Assembly (NCBI RefSeq): GCF_964275005.1
Contig: NC_092689.1
Coordinates: forward strand, 4,648,674-4,712,673
Origin: Diadema setosum
Taxonomy: Eukaryota; Echinodermata; Echinoidea; Diadematoida; Diadematidae
Length of the DNA: 64,000 nucleotides
Reading direction: 5' to 3'
Part shown: positions 59,864 through 63,239 of the stretch, in pieces
Position numbering within the stretch: the stretch's first letter is position 1
How the letters are laid out: every line of letters starts with the position of its first letter
Notes under the pieces: generated by a model
Databases searched by the model: none
What the model was told of the DNA's origin: nothing
The model's input: only the letters and a program-made list of their open reading frames with translations
Translations under genes and position numbers: made by a program

Positions 59864-62339
59864 GAAGTTGTAGTAGTATTCTTTATCATCATTATTTTCG
59901 TTATTTCTCTTATTGTTGTTATTGTTGTCATCATTTTTTAGCATTTTGTTCATTATCATATTAATGTTATTTTGATATCAATGTATTCAATTCAATTCAA
60001 TTCAACTTTATTTTCATTCCCATTAAATAAACAGGGAAAATTATAAACAATGCATTAACAAAACATATTTGTAAAAATTTCAAAAACGTAAATTAACAAA
60101 ATACATGTAATCATCTGCAAAGCAATAAACAGTCCAAGAAAGTCTTGAAATCTCATCGGAAAAATCTACAGCAGTCAACATTATGGTTTCTTACACACTT
60201 TTAACCCTCACACATCTAGAGTACTTCACCGTATCAGCGGAGGGCATGGTCTCGTTGACTGCTGGAAATCAGGTTGTTAATGACGTCTACAACCTTACCG
60301 TGAGAGTTCAGGACAGGGCTCTCGAACCCTTGAGCAACGACACGCTTGTCATCATCGAAGTCGACATTGAGCCCATTGTCGATCCGGCTGCACCGTACAT
60401 ATCGAAAAATTGCTCGGATGAGATACACATTGAAGAAGTAAGGCTTGCTGCATGGGCTATTACTCTTGAGAAATATAGCACGTTGATTTCTTCAAGAATT
60501 TCCTTGGATTTAACTTGATATTGATATACGGATGTATTATTAATGTTAGATCACATGGGAATAAAACCCAAATACTTATATAAAAATATGAAGAATTTGA
60601 TAGCGACACGGCTATTTTCAAGCATTTTAAAATCCATTATCCATTCAAGTCCTTTTCAAATCCTGACGTTCATTATCAGATAGAACAAAATAAAAGTATT
60701 TCTACTGATATCCACTCTCACTTGTTGCATAAATAAGATTACTTCTGAAGTTATGACTAAAGATAGCCAATACTTTATAATAATTTTAAGAGTTTGATCA
60801 TAAACATTTCAACATGAACAAGAATGGCGTTGACTTGATGATAATAATACATGTTATAAAAAAGAAGCTCCCACAGTGCTAAAGTTTTAAACTGCTCTCA
60901 AGACATGTCTGTTTGAACAGTATAATGAATGAGTTTGGTTTTGCATACATGGTACATACGCTACATAATTATCCTCTTTCTATTTTCATCCTTCTCCCTT
61001 AAAGCACATAGAGACACTGCGGTAGTGATATGCGCTATATAAGCACTGTGTTATCATTGACTTGTTTTGCGACAGAACCCATCATAATGTAGATTGCGTG
61101 AATGCAACAATATTAGTAAAATACTGACATGACGTCACTGCAGGAAAACTGACAACGATCTGTAGGAAATATAGAAATCAACTTATTTTCACTTTATTTC
61201 TGGAAGCATCGAAAGAACGCTTCACTTGCTTCTTTCAGAATGCAGGAGGAACAGTATTGCCTTTCAAAATATATGTCAGTAGCAAGTCAAGGGAATGTGT
61301 TCTTTTCATTTAAAAAAAATCCTGTAAAATGACGTCATACTTTCTTTACAAATTATCGTTGCCCTGCAGAAGTGAAAAACTGCTGTCTTCGTCTCAACCG
61401 ACGGTGGGGGCACTAAGACTTTAAACATTTAAAACTTTTATACGGATTCTCCGATTTCCGCAAACTTTACTGACGTGTTCATTTAGTTCACTCAATCGAA
61501 ATAAATTTATATTTAAGTTTCATTGCTCTAAATGGAAATTTCGGTCAAAGAAGTGATACGCCCGGCATGCATGCATATCACAAATAGAGTTAGTGAAACT
61601 TATTTCTAATGAAAACGGGCAAATTTCAATTTTGATATATTCTTGTTAAAACACAAAAACAAAACAATAATCTAGCATGATTCAGGAGTGTCACTTGTCA
61701 TACTGAAGAACGCGTTAATGTTTGTTTAAGTTGAAGACCTATCTAATTCAATTTTTCAATTAATTTTTTTTTCATACTCCTCATTTATGGATATTACAAC
61801 AGAATGATTATACAAGTTCTTTTAGCTTGTAAACAATATGCAGAAAACAAACAATGTACATGGTAATAACACAACAATTGTAATAATAACTGGTCAAAAT
61901 CGAAATGGGATTGAACATCTGTATAAAGCTTTGTATGTATTTATGTATTATGTGTGTATGTATGTATGGATGAATGTGTGTATGTGTGTGCGTATGTGTG
62001 CATGTATGTAAATTATTGTACGCACATGCGTACAAAATCCTTTAGCTATTATCATTTCCAGGCGTTGTCTAAATTGAAATGAAACAAAACAAACCAAAAA
62101 CAAGTAATGAAGTAATCAATAGTCCTTAAACAATTTTTTTTTTATTCCACTCTCCGCGGACACAGTGGCAGGGAGAGGAAGCGATTGTCATATGTTTTGT
62201 GACCGCTAGTTCATCTTACGATGAGGTGGTGGAAATAAGACTGGAAGACGATCTAGAGCACTTCAGCCTTGTCTCCAACACAGGTGAAATATCGATCGAG
62301 GGGCCTATCGATTACGAGACAGATCCGAATAAATTTCAG
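11855..62339 (+). CDS. Large cadherin-superfamily gene, 22 internal exons (both ends outside window)
   Basis: Predicted ectodomain of a large non-classical cadherin, a cell-surface adhesion or recognition protein built of extracellular cadherin (EC) repeats. The exons listed separately join in frame (3,348 nt, 1,116 codons) with matching phases at every junction and GT/AG introns. Eleven EC repeats are visible, the first and last partial. Hallmarks include linkers DVNDNAP, DVNDSAP and DVNDNPP, DxD motifs (ASDSD, AYDAD, AEDAD, ATDED) and LDRE-type motifs (LDYE, LDAE, LDLE, FDYE, LDRE). Several linkers are degenerate ([28 protein letters not shown]), so some joints may bind little calcium. Many N-x-S/T sites suit an extracellular protein. 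No signal peptide, membrane span, EGF or laminin-G domain is seen, so the subfamily (Fat, Dachsous, CDH23/PCDH15-like or other) cannot be set. The cadherin assignment is very secure; exon edges are inferred from splice consensus and phase. Confidence 0.95.
11984..12691. other. Start of cadherin intron 1, nothing gene-like
   Basis: Intronic by position (intron 1 spans 11984-31501). Contains a C-run near 12169 and a short duplicated AAGGAAGAGATTTATTT motif at about 12560-12595. Confidence 0.7.
12692..12974. mobile_element. 283-bp MITE with TA target duplication
   Basis: Terminal inverted repeats of about 45 bp with about one mismatch, starting GGCGCGGTCAGACTGGCAAA, flanked by TA on both sides (12690-12691, 12975-12976). 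AAGATCGCGA words repeat inside the arms. TA duplication fits Tc1/mariner-type or similar superfamilies. The short open frames here are shadows of the palindrome. Confidence 0.88.
13204..13476. repeat. Inverted repeat with GTGTTTAGGGTTTCTTC arms
   Basis: GTGTTTAGGGTTTCTTC near 13209 is reverse-complemented near 13454. Weaker pairing continues inward through TTATGG words. Family unknown. Confidence 0.65.
13744..14805. mobile_element. Tandem-array element (150-164-bp units) with short terminal inverted repeats
   Basis: Ends GTCCCCGCCG and CGGCGGGGAC. A head with a small hairpin (CGAAC-GA-GTTCG) and (GTGTGTCC)n is followed by units starting at CGCCATTTCTAACCCGATTT (14011, 14168, 14332, 14490, 14640) and one diverged unit near 13865. 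Each unit ends with TTTGACCTTTGACTTCTTTGA-type words. Non-coding. Architecture recalls pearl-like or Helitron-derived (HINE) non-autonomous elements of marine invertebrates; that assignment is inference. Confidence 0.8.
14806..15552. other. Intron 1, no gene recognised
   Basis: Contains a G-run (about 15169-15190). The 106-codon + frame at 14728-15048 partly overlaps the repeat and has no domain. Confidence 0.6.
15553..16545. repeat. Composite repeat, copy 2: tandem-unit part
   Basis: Matches 8670-9720 unit for unit: GTTCAT units near 15821, 16030, 16240 and 16444, each most like its counterpart in copy 1 (for example both final units read AATCTCATGCGG). The unique end is displaced to 18985-19537 by about 2.4 kb of other sequence. 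Confidence 0.82.
16546..17136. other. Intron 1, no gene recognised
   Basis: Very AT-rich sequence between the two parts of composite copy 2. Confidence 0.55.
17137..17566. repeat. GTCTCCACGAGGGAGCTCAT tandem array, interrupted
   Basis: Five units of about 23-28 bp start at 17137, 17160, 17188, 17215 and 17238. The last is split by the 301-bp element at 17246-17546 and resumes as CTCCACGAGGGAGCTCAT. Confidence 0.85.
17246..17546. mobile_element. 301-bp MITE inserted in the tandem array
   Basis: 13-bp perfect terminal inverted repeats (CAGAGACTCCAAC) flanked by a 6-bp direct repeat CTCCAC (17240-17245, 17547-17552). Inside are repeated TCTCCCG words and a small palindrome (CTCCCGTTTTCGACGGGAG). 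No protein. Superfamily not determined. Confidence 0.85.
17567..18984. other. Intron 1, simple repeats, no gene recognised
   Basis: Contains ACACAC/ATACAT-rich sequence (17640-17740), (GTAA)n-like words near 18262 and A-runs near 18080 and 18760-18792. No domains in any frame. Confidence 0.55.
18985..19537. repeat. Composite repeat, copy 2: 0.55-kb unique end
   Basis: Co-linear with 9726-10277 from GTTAAACGTAAAGATGAAATG to AACTGAGGAACGTCC, with frequent substitutions. A (GTT)n tract near its start is shorter than in copy 1. Confidence 0.9.
19538..22325. other. Intron 1, no gene recognised
   Basis: Includes a segment around 19680-19735 (CCGGATGTCGTGACGTCACAGG) that looks repeat-derived, and AGATCTAGATCTAG words near 20604 and 20743. 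The 221-codon + frame at 20447-21112 has no recognisable domain, motif or splice context and I do not call it a gene. Confidence 0.6.
22326..22520 (+). repeat. Left inverted terminus with GGCGAT...GGTCC words
   Basis: CCGGTGTAGTAGGCGATTAT then GGAGAAACACTCCGGGGGAC is matched in inverse orientation at 30320-30369 (roughly 85% over about 50 bp). GCGATNTGGTCC-like words continue inward on both sides. The two ends may bound one large transposon or be two opposite copies. Confidence 0.7.
22521..23429. other. Intron 1, no gene recognised
   Basis: Unassigned sequence inside the inverted termini, with a (GA)n run at about 23036-23056 and a T-run near 23231. Confidence 0.55.
24018..24131. repeat. (CA)n-(TA)n-(GT)n self-complementary microsatellite
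   Basis: CA-rich to about 24054, TA-rich to about 24092, then GT to 24131. The CA and GT parts pair, giving a long potential hairpin. Confidence 0.95.
24329..25240. repeat. Six-unit tandem array, 159-165 bp per unit
   Basis: Units contain GGAGAATGGCATAAC, GCGAGCGAAGCGAGCGAGC, TTTTGACATT(C/T)TACAGTCC and CTGGCAATTACTGGC, near 24329, 24490, 24652, 24817, 24979 and 25138. Open frames on the - strand are periodic shadows. Confidence 0.9.
25703..26092 (+). mobile_element. L2-like LINE 3' end with (TTA)n tail, inserted in the - strand LINE
   Basis: Encodes [34 protein letters not shown], then [12 protein letters not shown] and [10 protein letters not shown] (one frame change near the poly-T at 25851), the C-terminal signature of L2/CR1 ORF2. 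The 3' end TGCGCTTAATAAATGATTTA followed by (TTA)n is typical of L2. 5'-truncated. Confidence 0.88.
27320..29125 (+). mobile_element. CR1-like LINE fragment, + strand, RT to 3' tail
   Basis: RT begins [20 protein letters not shown] (27370), then [20 protein letters not shown] and [18 protein letters not shown] in a 75-codon open frame, [11 protein letters not shown] near 27750 and [17 protein letters not shown] near 27870. A C-terminal region with [17 protein letters not shown] lies near 28400. A stop and frame changes show it is inactive. The tail GGAATGAAAATAACTGAATT plus (AATTG)n marks the 3' end. 5'-truncated, beside the 5' end of the opposite-strand LINE. Confidence 0.88.
29126..30059. 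other. Intron 1, no gene recognised
   Basis: AT-rich sequence between the CR1-like LINE tail and the right inverted terminus; short frames without domains. Confidence 0.55.
30060..30369 (-). repeat. Right inverted terminus with GGCGATNTGGTCC subterminal repeats
   Basis: GGCGATTTGGTCC, GGCGATGTGGTCC, GGCGATTAGGTCC and GGATATTTGGTCC occur at roughly 50-60-bp intervals. The terminal 50 bp matches 22326-22375 inverted. Confidence 0.75.
30370..31501. other. End of intron 1; possible LINE 3' tail near 30850-31000
   Basis: GGAATGCAGAAATAAACTGA followed by GCTGAACTGAA resembles the 3' ends of CR1-type LINEs. A C-run lies at about 31099-31117. No coding part was recognised. Confidence 0.45.
31502..31712 (+). 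CDS. Cadherin exon 2, end of EC1 and first part of EC2
   Basis: 211 nt, enters in phase 0 and leaves in phase 1 (donor GTGAGT). Encodes DNCADPGN..., the degenerate linker [11 protein letters not shown], then EC2 with the DxD-type motif YAFDQDL and SNVSYSF. The acceptor (GTGCAG) has a modest pyrimidine tract, and the frame stays open upstream to 31439, so the start is the least certain edge. This site is chosen because it matches the incoming phase and the EC fold. Confidence 0.85.
32246..32367 (+). CDS. Cadherin exon 3, EC2 C-terminal part
   Basis: 122 nt, enters in phase 1 after a T-rich tract ending CTATAG and leaves in phase 0 (GTAAAC). Encodes [20 protein letters not shown] then ACYITIQ: the F.ID..TG.I and LDxE core of an EC repeat. 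Confidence 0.9.
33440..36341 (-). mobile_element. CR1-like LINE with 2A-like peptide, PHD finger, endonuclease and RT, - strand
   Basis: Reading down from 36341: an open N-terminal region; [10 protein letters not shown] at residues 111-120 (35982-36011), a 2A-like ribosome-skipping motif after a Leu-rich stretch; a C4HC3 PHD finger (C126, C129, C142, C145, H150, C153, C174, C177). Then the start of an APE endonuclease ([24 protein letters not shown]). After an internal deletion comes [83 protein letters not shown]-terminal [13 protein letters not shown] lies near 33750. A 196-bp tandem duplication lies in RT. A short tail with repeated ACCTTGA words is near 33470. Inactive. Confidence 0.92.
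34281..34672 (-). repeat. 196-bp tandem duplication inside the LINE RT
   Basis: 34281-34476 and 34477-34672 are near-identical head-to-tail copies (start AGTTGTGCTCAAT; end ATCTTGGACTTT). They duplicate the RT segment from the LF-DDSVIY catalytic region through FNVEKCASL. Confidence 0.92.
36342..37149. other. Intron 3, no gene recognised
   Basis: TAGTACAG/GTACTG-rich sequence near 36370-36530 and otherwise unassigned; possibly LINE 5' leader or body of the surrounding element. Confidence 0.5.
37673..37850 (-). repeat. LTR (3' copy, - strand element)
   Basis: Direct repeat of 42295-42472; shared edges CGCCATTAAAAG and ACACTGGCG. Confidence 0.9.
40347..42233 (-). CDS. LTR-element gag-end/protease-like open frame (628 codons)
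   Basis: Fossil-element frame lying inside the LTR element. An acidic Asp/Tyr-rich stretch (residues about 90-120) precedes a Cys/His segment [18 protein letters not shown] (175-192) followed by [15 protein letters not shown], a combination known from Ty3/gypsy gag ends. A retropepsin-like domain follows (about 326-430, with [20 protein letters not shown] and ITIGDG). The last 200 residues are Ser/Pro-rich and unrecognised. The family match is inferred from motif order only. Confidence 0.75.
   Translation of the reverse strand: MIWQPVGRQKRVVIGSYGLLASAVVPYVALEWLFPCPLLRQRPRTQARERGRPYQYCNQKYTMYQVPYRVYDSEPIQIKRNESRNEWMTEDDYVGLDYDDFCDDYDDESYDSYDEPFGDPNQPRPHEDLVLHATRYDGVNPSSCSITPRPVPMCMSSLSVSESSCSNVRHTVHSCSICLVANCPNQHHISDCSFLPEHERDIITCARQAASILGYSDSLCPYDNYLDDYEELESECDTDIVCLSARVCVADSDSTSLGDAKDMSDLDRSIGFQDNSYCYDRGSSESDEFHFRVDQSPQSPVASPSVLPEKACMSPYIDLDHGQQSVRVTLVSGSPQNLIGYSVFKSLGGVLTDSSEAYSVDRSSPYVIIGGTCLTLTRDGKAFLFEGLVVDSADVLVEAGIPFIVLHDITIRPAKRRITIGDGPSYTYGPDPTPEADIRLSRTPSMSLSLPRNNPPSSIPDDVTEPSPASNCHHQGIGLRPCSQDAEPARQCLAQSELAIIRTPQMNGTIPDVTDDDSCDALATPRHLYGWPACQPSSDVNQCSLDTSPPDELPVDVLNISVGSTTTPHRHSGPPTILALSRSMTLLGAPQMHPVNPVPSPMPPLLEVHLAFHGARRFLPVVFIVTHL
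42295..42472 (-). repeat. LTR (5' copy, - strand element)
   Basis: Direct repeat of 37673-37850 with three substitutions; adjoins the primer-binding-site-like TGGTGGCAGC on its internal side. Confidence 0.9.
42553..42905 (+). repeat. tRNA-like (SINE-type) sequence between two direct repeats
   Basis: 42729-42795 holds a box A-like TGGTCTAGTGG and a box B-like GGTTCGAATC at tRNA-like spacing, followed by a T-run, so it looks like a pol III promoter. The cloverleaf pairs poorly, especially the acceptor and D arms, so this is not called as a working tRNA. ACTACTAAAACACTGATCAA...TCAATCAGTTGCAATGA occurs before it (about 42557-42629) and after it (about 42829-42904). Confidence 0.65.
42906..43581. 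other. End of intron 3, simple repeats
   Basis: No gene recognised; a (TTTG)n-rich stretch lies at about 43456-43525, 55 bp before exon 4. Confidence 0.65.
43582..43767 (+). CDS. Cadherin exon 4, EC2/EC3 junction
   Basis: 62 codons, phase 0/0, acceptor CATATGTAG, donor GTACGT. Encodes AVQVDNC..., the linker [11 protein letters not shown] (a DxNDNxP variant), strand A of EC3 and GVTDEDL (DxD motif). Confidence 0.92.
43834..44131. repeat. 149-bp tandem duplication in intron 4
   Basis: Two head-to-tail copies starting GGTGGTCGTTGTAGGCATG at 43834 and 43983, ending in (CAAA)n-like tails. Related GGTGGTC...AGGCAGGTGGT words recur at 44790-44825. Confidence 0.92.
44132..45109. other. Rest of intron 4, no gene recognised
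   Basis: Contains GGTGGTCGCTGGAG-type repeat debris near 44660-44830 and otherwise unassigned AT-rich sequence. Confidence 0.6.
45110..45250 (+). CDS. Cadherin exon 5, EC3 middle
   Basis: 47 codons, phase 0/0, acceptor TCATCATAG, donor GTAAGT. Encodes [11 protein letters not shown]...[13 protein letters not shown]...TIQ. Sequence is poorly conserved relative to typical EC repeats; assignment rests on position, phase and splice sites. Confidence 0.85.
45251..45911. other. Intron 5
   Basis: Holds ATTGATTAATTGATTAATTC-type repeats (45500-45570) and C-runs near 45680 and 45785. No gene. Confidence 0.75.
45912..46070 (+). CDS. Cadherin exon 6, EC3/EC4 junction
   Basis: 53 codons, phase 0/0, acceptor TTCGTCCTCAG, donor GTAAGT. 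Encodes [12 protein letters not shown]..., a linker with no DxNDN motif (VGLAP), then [17 protein letters not shown], a typical EC strand A with the AEN calcium-type glutamate. Confidence 0.9.
46071..46645. other. Intron 6
   Basis: T-rich tracts near 46147 and 46181; nothing else recognised. Confidence 0.75.
46646..46848 (+). CDS. Cadherin exon 7, EC4 body
   Basis: 203 nt, phase 0 in, phase 2 out (donor GTGAAT). Encodes [51 protein letters not shown]: the full EC core with an LDAE motif. Confidence 0.93.
47054..47326. mobile_element. 273-bp MITE with 8-bp target duplication
   Basis: TATGGGTTAGTCAAA near the left end and its reverse complement near the right end, flanked by ATCTGATC (47046-47053, 47327-47334). 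An internal 11-bp hairpin TGGGAGAACAT / ATGTTCTCCCA lies near 47200-47228. An 8-bp duplication suits hAT-type elements. Confidence 0.7.
48120..48669. repeat. Pyrimidine-rich TCTCTCTAT / (TCTA)n tract abutting exon 8
   Basis: Almost pure pyrimidine + strand tract with CTGTCTCTATCTAT words, ending in (TCTA)n at about 48627-48668, seven bases before the GATTCAG acceptor. The two open frames of about 90-100 codons in it are low-complexity artefacts. Confidence 0.95.
48677..48806 (+). CDS. Cadherin exon 8, EC4/EC5 junction
   Basis: 130 nt, phase 2 in, phase 0 out (GTAAAC). Encodes [20 protein letters not shown] and [19 protein letters not shown]. The acceptor GATTCAG lies directly downstream of a roughly 0.5-kb pyrimidine-rich (TCTA)n tract. 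Confidence 0.92.
48807..49467. other. Intron 8
   Basis: No gene or clear repeat recognised. Confidence 0.7.
49468..49547 (+). CDS. Cadherin exon 9, EC5 DxD segment
   Basis: 80 nt, phase 0 in, phase 2 out (GTAAGT). Encodes [17 protein letters not shown]..., the canonical DxDxG..xxYSI segment. A short exon found by phase and homology. Confidence 0.92.
49548..50629. other. Intron 9 with microsatellites
   Basis: (TA)n at about 49838-49890 after a GT-rich stretch, and (TTTG)n plus T and G runs at about 50172-50268. The minus and plus frames over the latter are low-complexity shadows. Confidence 0.8.
50630..50741 (+). CDS. Cadherin exon 10, EC5 C-terminal part
   Basis: 112 nt, phase 2 in (TAATTGCAG), phase 0 out (GTGAGT). 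Encodes [12 protein letters not shown] and [13 protein letters not shown], the G.I..LDxE...Y.ITV..SD pattern. Confidence 0.93.
50742..51483. other. Intron 10 with (AATC)n
   Basis: (AATC)n at about 51189-51258; no gene. Confidence 0.8.
51484..51603 (+). CDS. Cadherin exon 11, EC5/EC6 linker
   Basis: 40 codons, phase 0/0, acceptor TTCCGTATAG, donor GTGAGT. Encodes [20 protein letters not shown], a canonical DxNDNxP calcium linker, then [15 protein letters not shown]. Confidence 0.95.
51689..52157 (-). mobile_element. 0.47-kb MITE-like repeat, copy A (intron 11)
   Basis: Runs from TTAAAGAGGCATTCCAGAC to CCGGAGGTCTCCTTTAA. The reverse complement is repeated at 55394-55854 over its full length with many substitutions. 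The two ends are imperfect inverted repeats of about 27 bp starting TTAAAG. A TTAA or TA target is possible. Confidence 0.85.
52258..52350 (+). CDS. Cadherin exon 12, EC6 DxD segment
   Basis: 31 codons, phase 0/0, acceptor ATACGCAG, donor GTGAGA. Encodes [16 protein letters not shown] and RFALDNVT. Confidence 0.92.
52351..53371. other. Intron 12, with LINE-like 3' tail at its end
   Basis: (GT)n near 53090-53111. From about 53130 to 53350 the sequence resembles a LINE 3' UTR, ending TTTAATAAAACTTGAAACAT then GAAACTTGAA, about 20 bp before exon 13. Confidence 0.6.
53372..53470 (+). CDS. Cadherin exon 13, EC6 C-terminal part
   Basis: 33 codons, phase 0/0, acceptor TTTTCTTTAG, donor GTAATT. Encodes [17 protein letters not shown] and [16 protein letters not shown]. 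The upstream intron ends in a LINE-like 3' tail only about 20 bp before the acceptor. Confidence 0.92.
53471..54275. other. Intron 13
   Basis: No gene recognised. A short duplication (TATAAAGATGTACTTCAA) occurs near 53627 and 53649. Confidence 0.65.
54276..54450 (+). CDS. Cadherin exon 14, EC6/EC7 junction plus DxD segment
   Basis: 175 nt, phase 0 in (GCATTGCAG), phase 1 out (GTGAGG). Encodes [53 protein letters not shown]. Two EC segments that are separate exons elsewhere are fused here. Confidence 0.94.
54451..54986. other. Intron 14 with microsatellites
   Basis: (TATG)n at about 54496-54545, (CA)n at about 54582-54612 and (TA)n at about 54613-54645. Confidence 0.85.
54987..55084 (+). CDS. 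Cadherin exon 15, EC7 C-terminal part
   Basis: 98 nt, phase 1 in (CCGATAG), phase 0 out (GTAAGT). Encodes [20 protein letters not shown] then [12 protein letters not shown]; contains the canonical LDRE motif. Confidence 0.94.
55394..55854 (+). mobile_element. 0.46-kb MITE-like repeat, copy B (intron 15)
   Basis: Inverted counterpart of 51689-52157, starting TTAAAGGAGACCTCCGGATG and ending GTCTGGAATGCC, where its last bases diverge. With copy A it brackets exons 12-15. Confidence 0.85.
55968..56108 (+). CDS. Cadherin exon 16, EC7/EC8 linker
   Basis: 47 codons, phase 0/0, acceptor GATGTTTAG, donor GTGAGT. Encodes [20 protein letters not shown] then DVNDNPPLF, a canonical linker, and strand A of EC8. 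Confidence 0.95.
56109..56680. other. Intron 16
   Basis: (TATC)n then (TA)n at about 56147-56193; no gene. Confidence 0.8.
56681..56789 (+). CDS. Cadherin exon 17, EC8 DxD segment
   Basis: 109 nt, phase 0 in (TTGTTTTAG), phase 1 out (GTTTGT). Encodes [20 protein letters not shown] and SFFLVLTSE. Confidence 0.9.
56790..57544. other. Intron 17
   Basis: (CCTT)n at about 56808-56823, C/G runs near 56880-56930, and GATTTGATTTAATTTCATTT repeats near 57058-57085. No gene. Confidence 0.75.
57545..57844 (+). CDS. Cadherin exon 18, EC8 end and EC9 start (largest exon)
   Basis: 300 nt, phase 1 in (ATTTTGTAG), phase 1 out (GTATTT). Encodes [62 protein letters not shown]. The linker has no DxNDN motif. 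This exon fuses three EC segments. Confidence 0.9.
57845..58477. other. Intron 18
   Basis: No gene or clear repeat recognised. Confidence 0.7.
58478..58629 (+). CDS. Cadherin exon 19, EC9 C-terminal part
   Basis: 152 nt, phase 1 in (CTAATCAG), phase 0 out (GTATGT). Encodes [20 protein letters not shown] and [20 protein letters not shown]. The F.ID..DGTI core is clear but an LDxE motif is absent. Confidence 0.9.
58630..59286. other. Intron 19
   Basis: (GTT)n at about 58826-58841 and C-runs near 59253-59266; no gene. Confidence 0.75.
59287..59482 (+). CDS. Cadherin exon 20, EC9/EC10 junction
   Basis: 196 nt, phase 0 in (CTGACAG), phase 1 out (GTATTC). Encodes [20 protein letters not shown] (degenerate linker) and [13 protein letters not shown]. 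Confidence 0.9.
59483..60219. other. Intron 20 with (ATG)n, (TTA)n and a LINE tail
   Basis: (ATG)n-like at about 59720-59757 and (TTA)n at about 59783-59862. The + frames here are low-complexity. Confidence 0.8.
59985..60180 (-). mobile_element. CR1-like LINE 3' end, - strand
   Basis: The reverse complement ends GGGAATGAAAATAAAGTTGA plus (ATTGA)n, the same 3' terminus as the LINE ending at 29125. Only 3' UTR is left; it stops about 40 bp before exon 21. Confidence 0.65.
60220..60437 (+). CDS. Cadherin exon 21, EC10 end and EC11 start
   Basis: 218 nt, phase 1 in (CACATCTAG), phase 0 out (GTAAGG). Encodes [63 protein letters not shown]. The linker is unusually long and lacks DxNDN. Confidence 0.9.
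60438..62165. other. Intron 21
   Basis: Apart from the LINE remnant at 60870-61070 and (TATG/TGTG)n words at about 61935-62010, no gene or repeat was recognised. Confidence 0.7.
60870..61070 (+). mobile_element. L2-like LINE 3' remnant
   Basis: A translated [14 protein letters not shown] resembles the ...FK..LKTHLF end of L2 ORF2, and GATATGCGCTATATAAGCAC is the typical L2 3' terminus. Short and decayed. Confidence 0.6.
62166..62339 (+). CDS. Cadherin exon 22 (last seen), EC11
   Basis: 58 codons, phase 0/0, acceptor GGACACAG, donor GTATGA. Encodes [40 protein letters not shown]. An in-frame alternative acceptor (TGGCAG) six bases downstream would start the exon at 62172 and drop two residues. 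The frame leaves open, so the gene continues past the window or past the repeats at 62.4-64 kb. Confidence 0.9.
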
Positions 62340-62394
62340 GTATGAATTCTATCTATTTGTTTTCTTTTCATCAGCGACATCGAAGAGCTTTAAG

Positions 62395-62835
62395 CAGGTG
62401 CCGCAAAACTTGTAACACGCAAAAGGAAATTTGATCATAAACTCCCATCCTTCGTAGCCGTCACTGGTTGCCGATAAATAAATAAATCACATCAAATCAA
62501 GTCAAATCAAATCAAATCAAATCAAATCAAATCAAATCAATAAGAGTTCGTATCAGGTTTAAGGTTTTGACCTTTTCATACCTCAGTGAACTCATCAAAC
62601 CATATTGTCCTGGTCGTAATCTGCGCTCAAAATAAGAATAAAAAATAAAAATAAGAAATAAAAAAATCTTCTCTTTGAAATAAGTTTCAAATCTAAGACA
62701 TTTGGTGATTGGGCTTTTTCAAAAAAAATAGCACCATCATTATGGAATAATCTCAATCTCAGTATGAGATGCATTACAGATTTTGATAAATTAAAATCTT
62801 TGTTAAGAACTCATCTTTTTTATTGTTAATTGTAT
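62395..62835 (+). mobile_element. L2/CR1-like LINE C-terminal fragment with internal microsatellite
   Basis: AAKLVTRKRKFDHKLPSLVA at the start, then an (ATCAA)n expansion (about 62488-62540), then YLSELIKPYCPGRNLRS and a degenerate ...SLWNNLNLSMRC...LLRTHLFYC. The order matches the end of L2 ORF2. It contains frame breaks and lies just after cadherin exon 22. Confidence 0.8.
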
Positions 62836-62989
62836 GTGTATAGAAAAATATTTTAAAGATTTCGTTTCCCATTTATACACGCATTTATAGACTTATCTTA
62901 TGCCATTATGAGTTCTTAGAACTGACTTTTATTGTTTTATTATGTTTGCTAAGTCCAAAAAAAAAAAGAAAAAAAGAGGGAAATACATA

Positions 62990-63195
62990 TGTACACTTAA
63001 AAGGGCTTGTGCCGAAAGGGTGGGTTGGGTGGTGGCGCGTCGCGTTAATGGGAACACCACCCTTCGTCCAAAGCCCCCCCCCCCGGTTTTGCCGAAAGGG
63101 TGCGTTGGGAGCGTTGGATCGCGCCGCGTTTACTGGAACCCCACCCTTCGTCCAAATCCCCCCCCCCCCGGTTTTGCCGAAAGGGTGCGTTGTTA
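62990..63195. repeat. GC-rich tandem repeat, about 80-85 bp
   Basis: GCCGAAAGGGTG(G/C)GTTG starts at 63011, 63091 and 63176, with CACCCTTCGTCCAAA and C-runs between. It contrasts strongly with AT-rich surroundings. Confidence 0.85.
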
Positions 63196-63239
63196 CTTTT
63201 TCTCATGTAATATTAAAAGACGAGTTTTGAATTTATATT

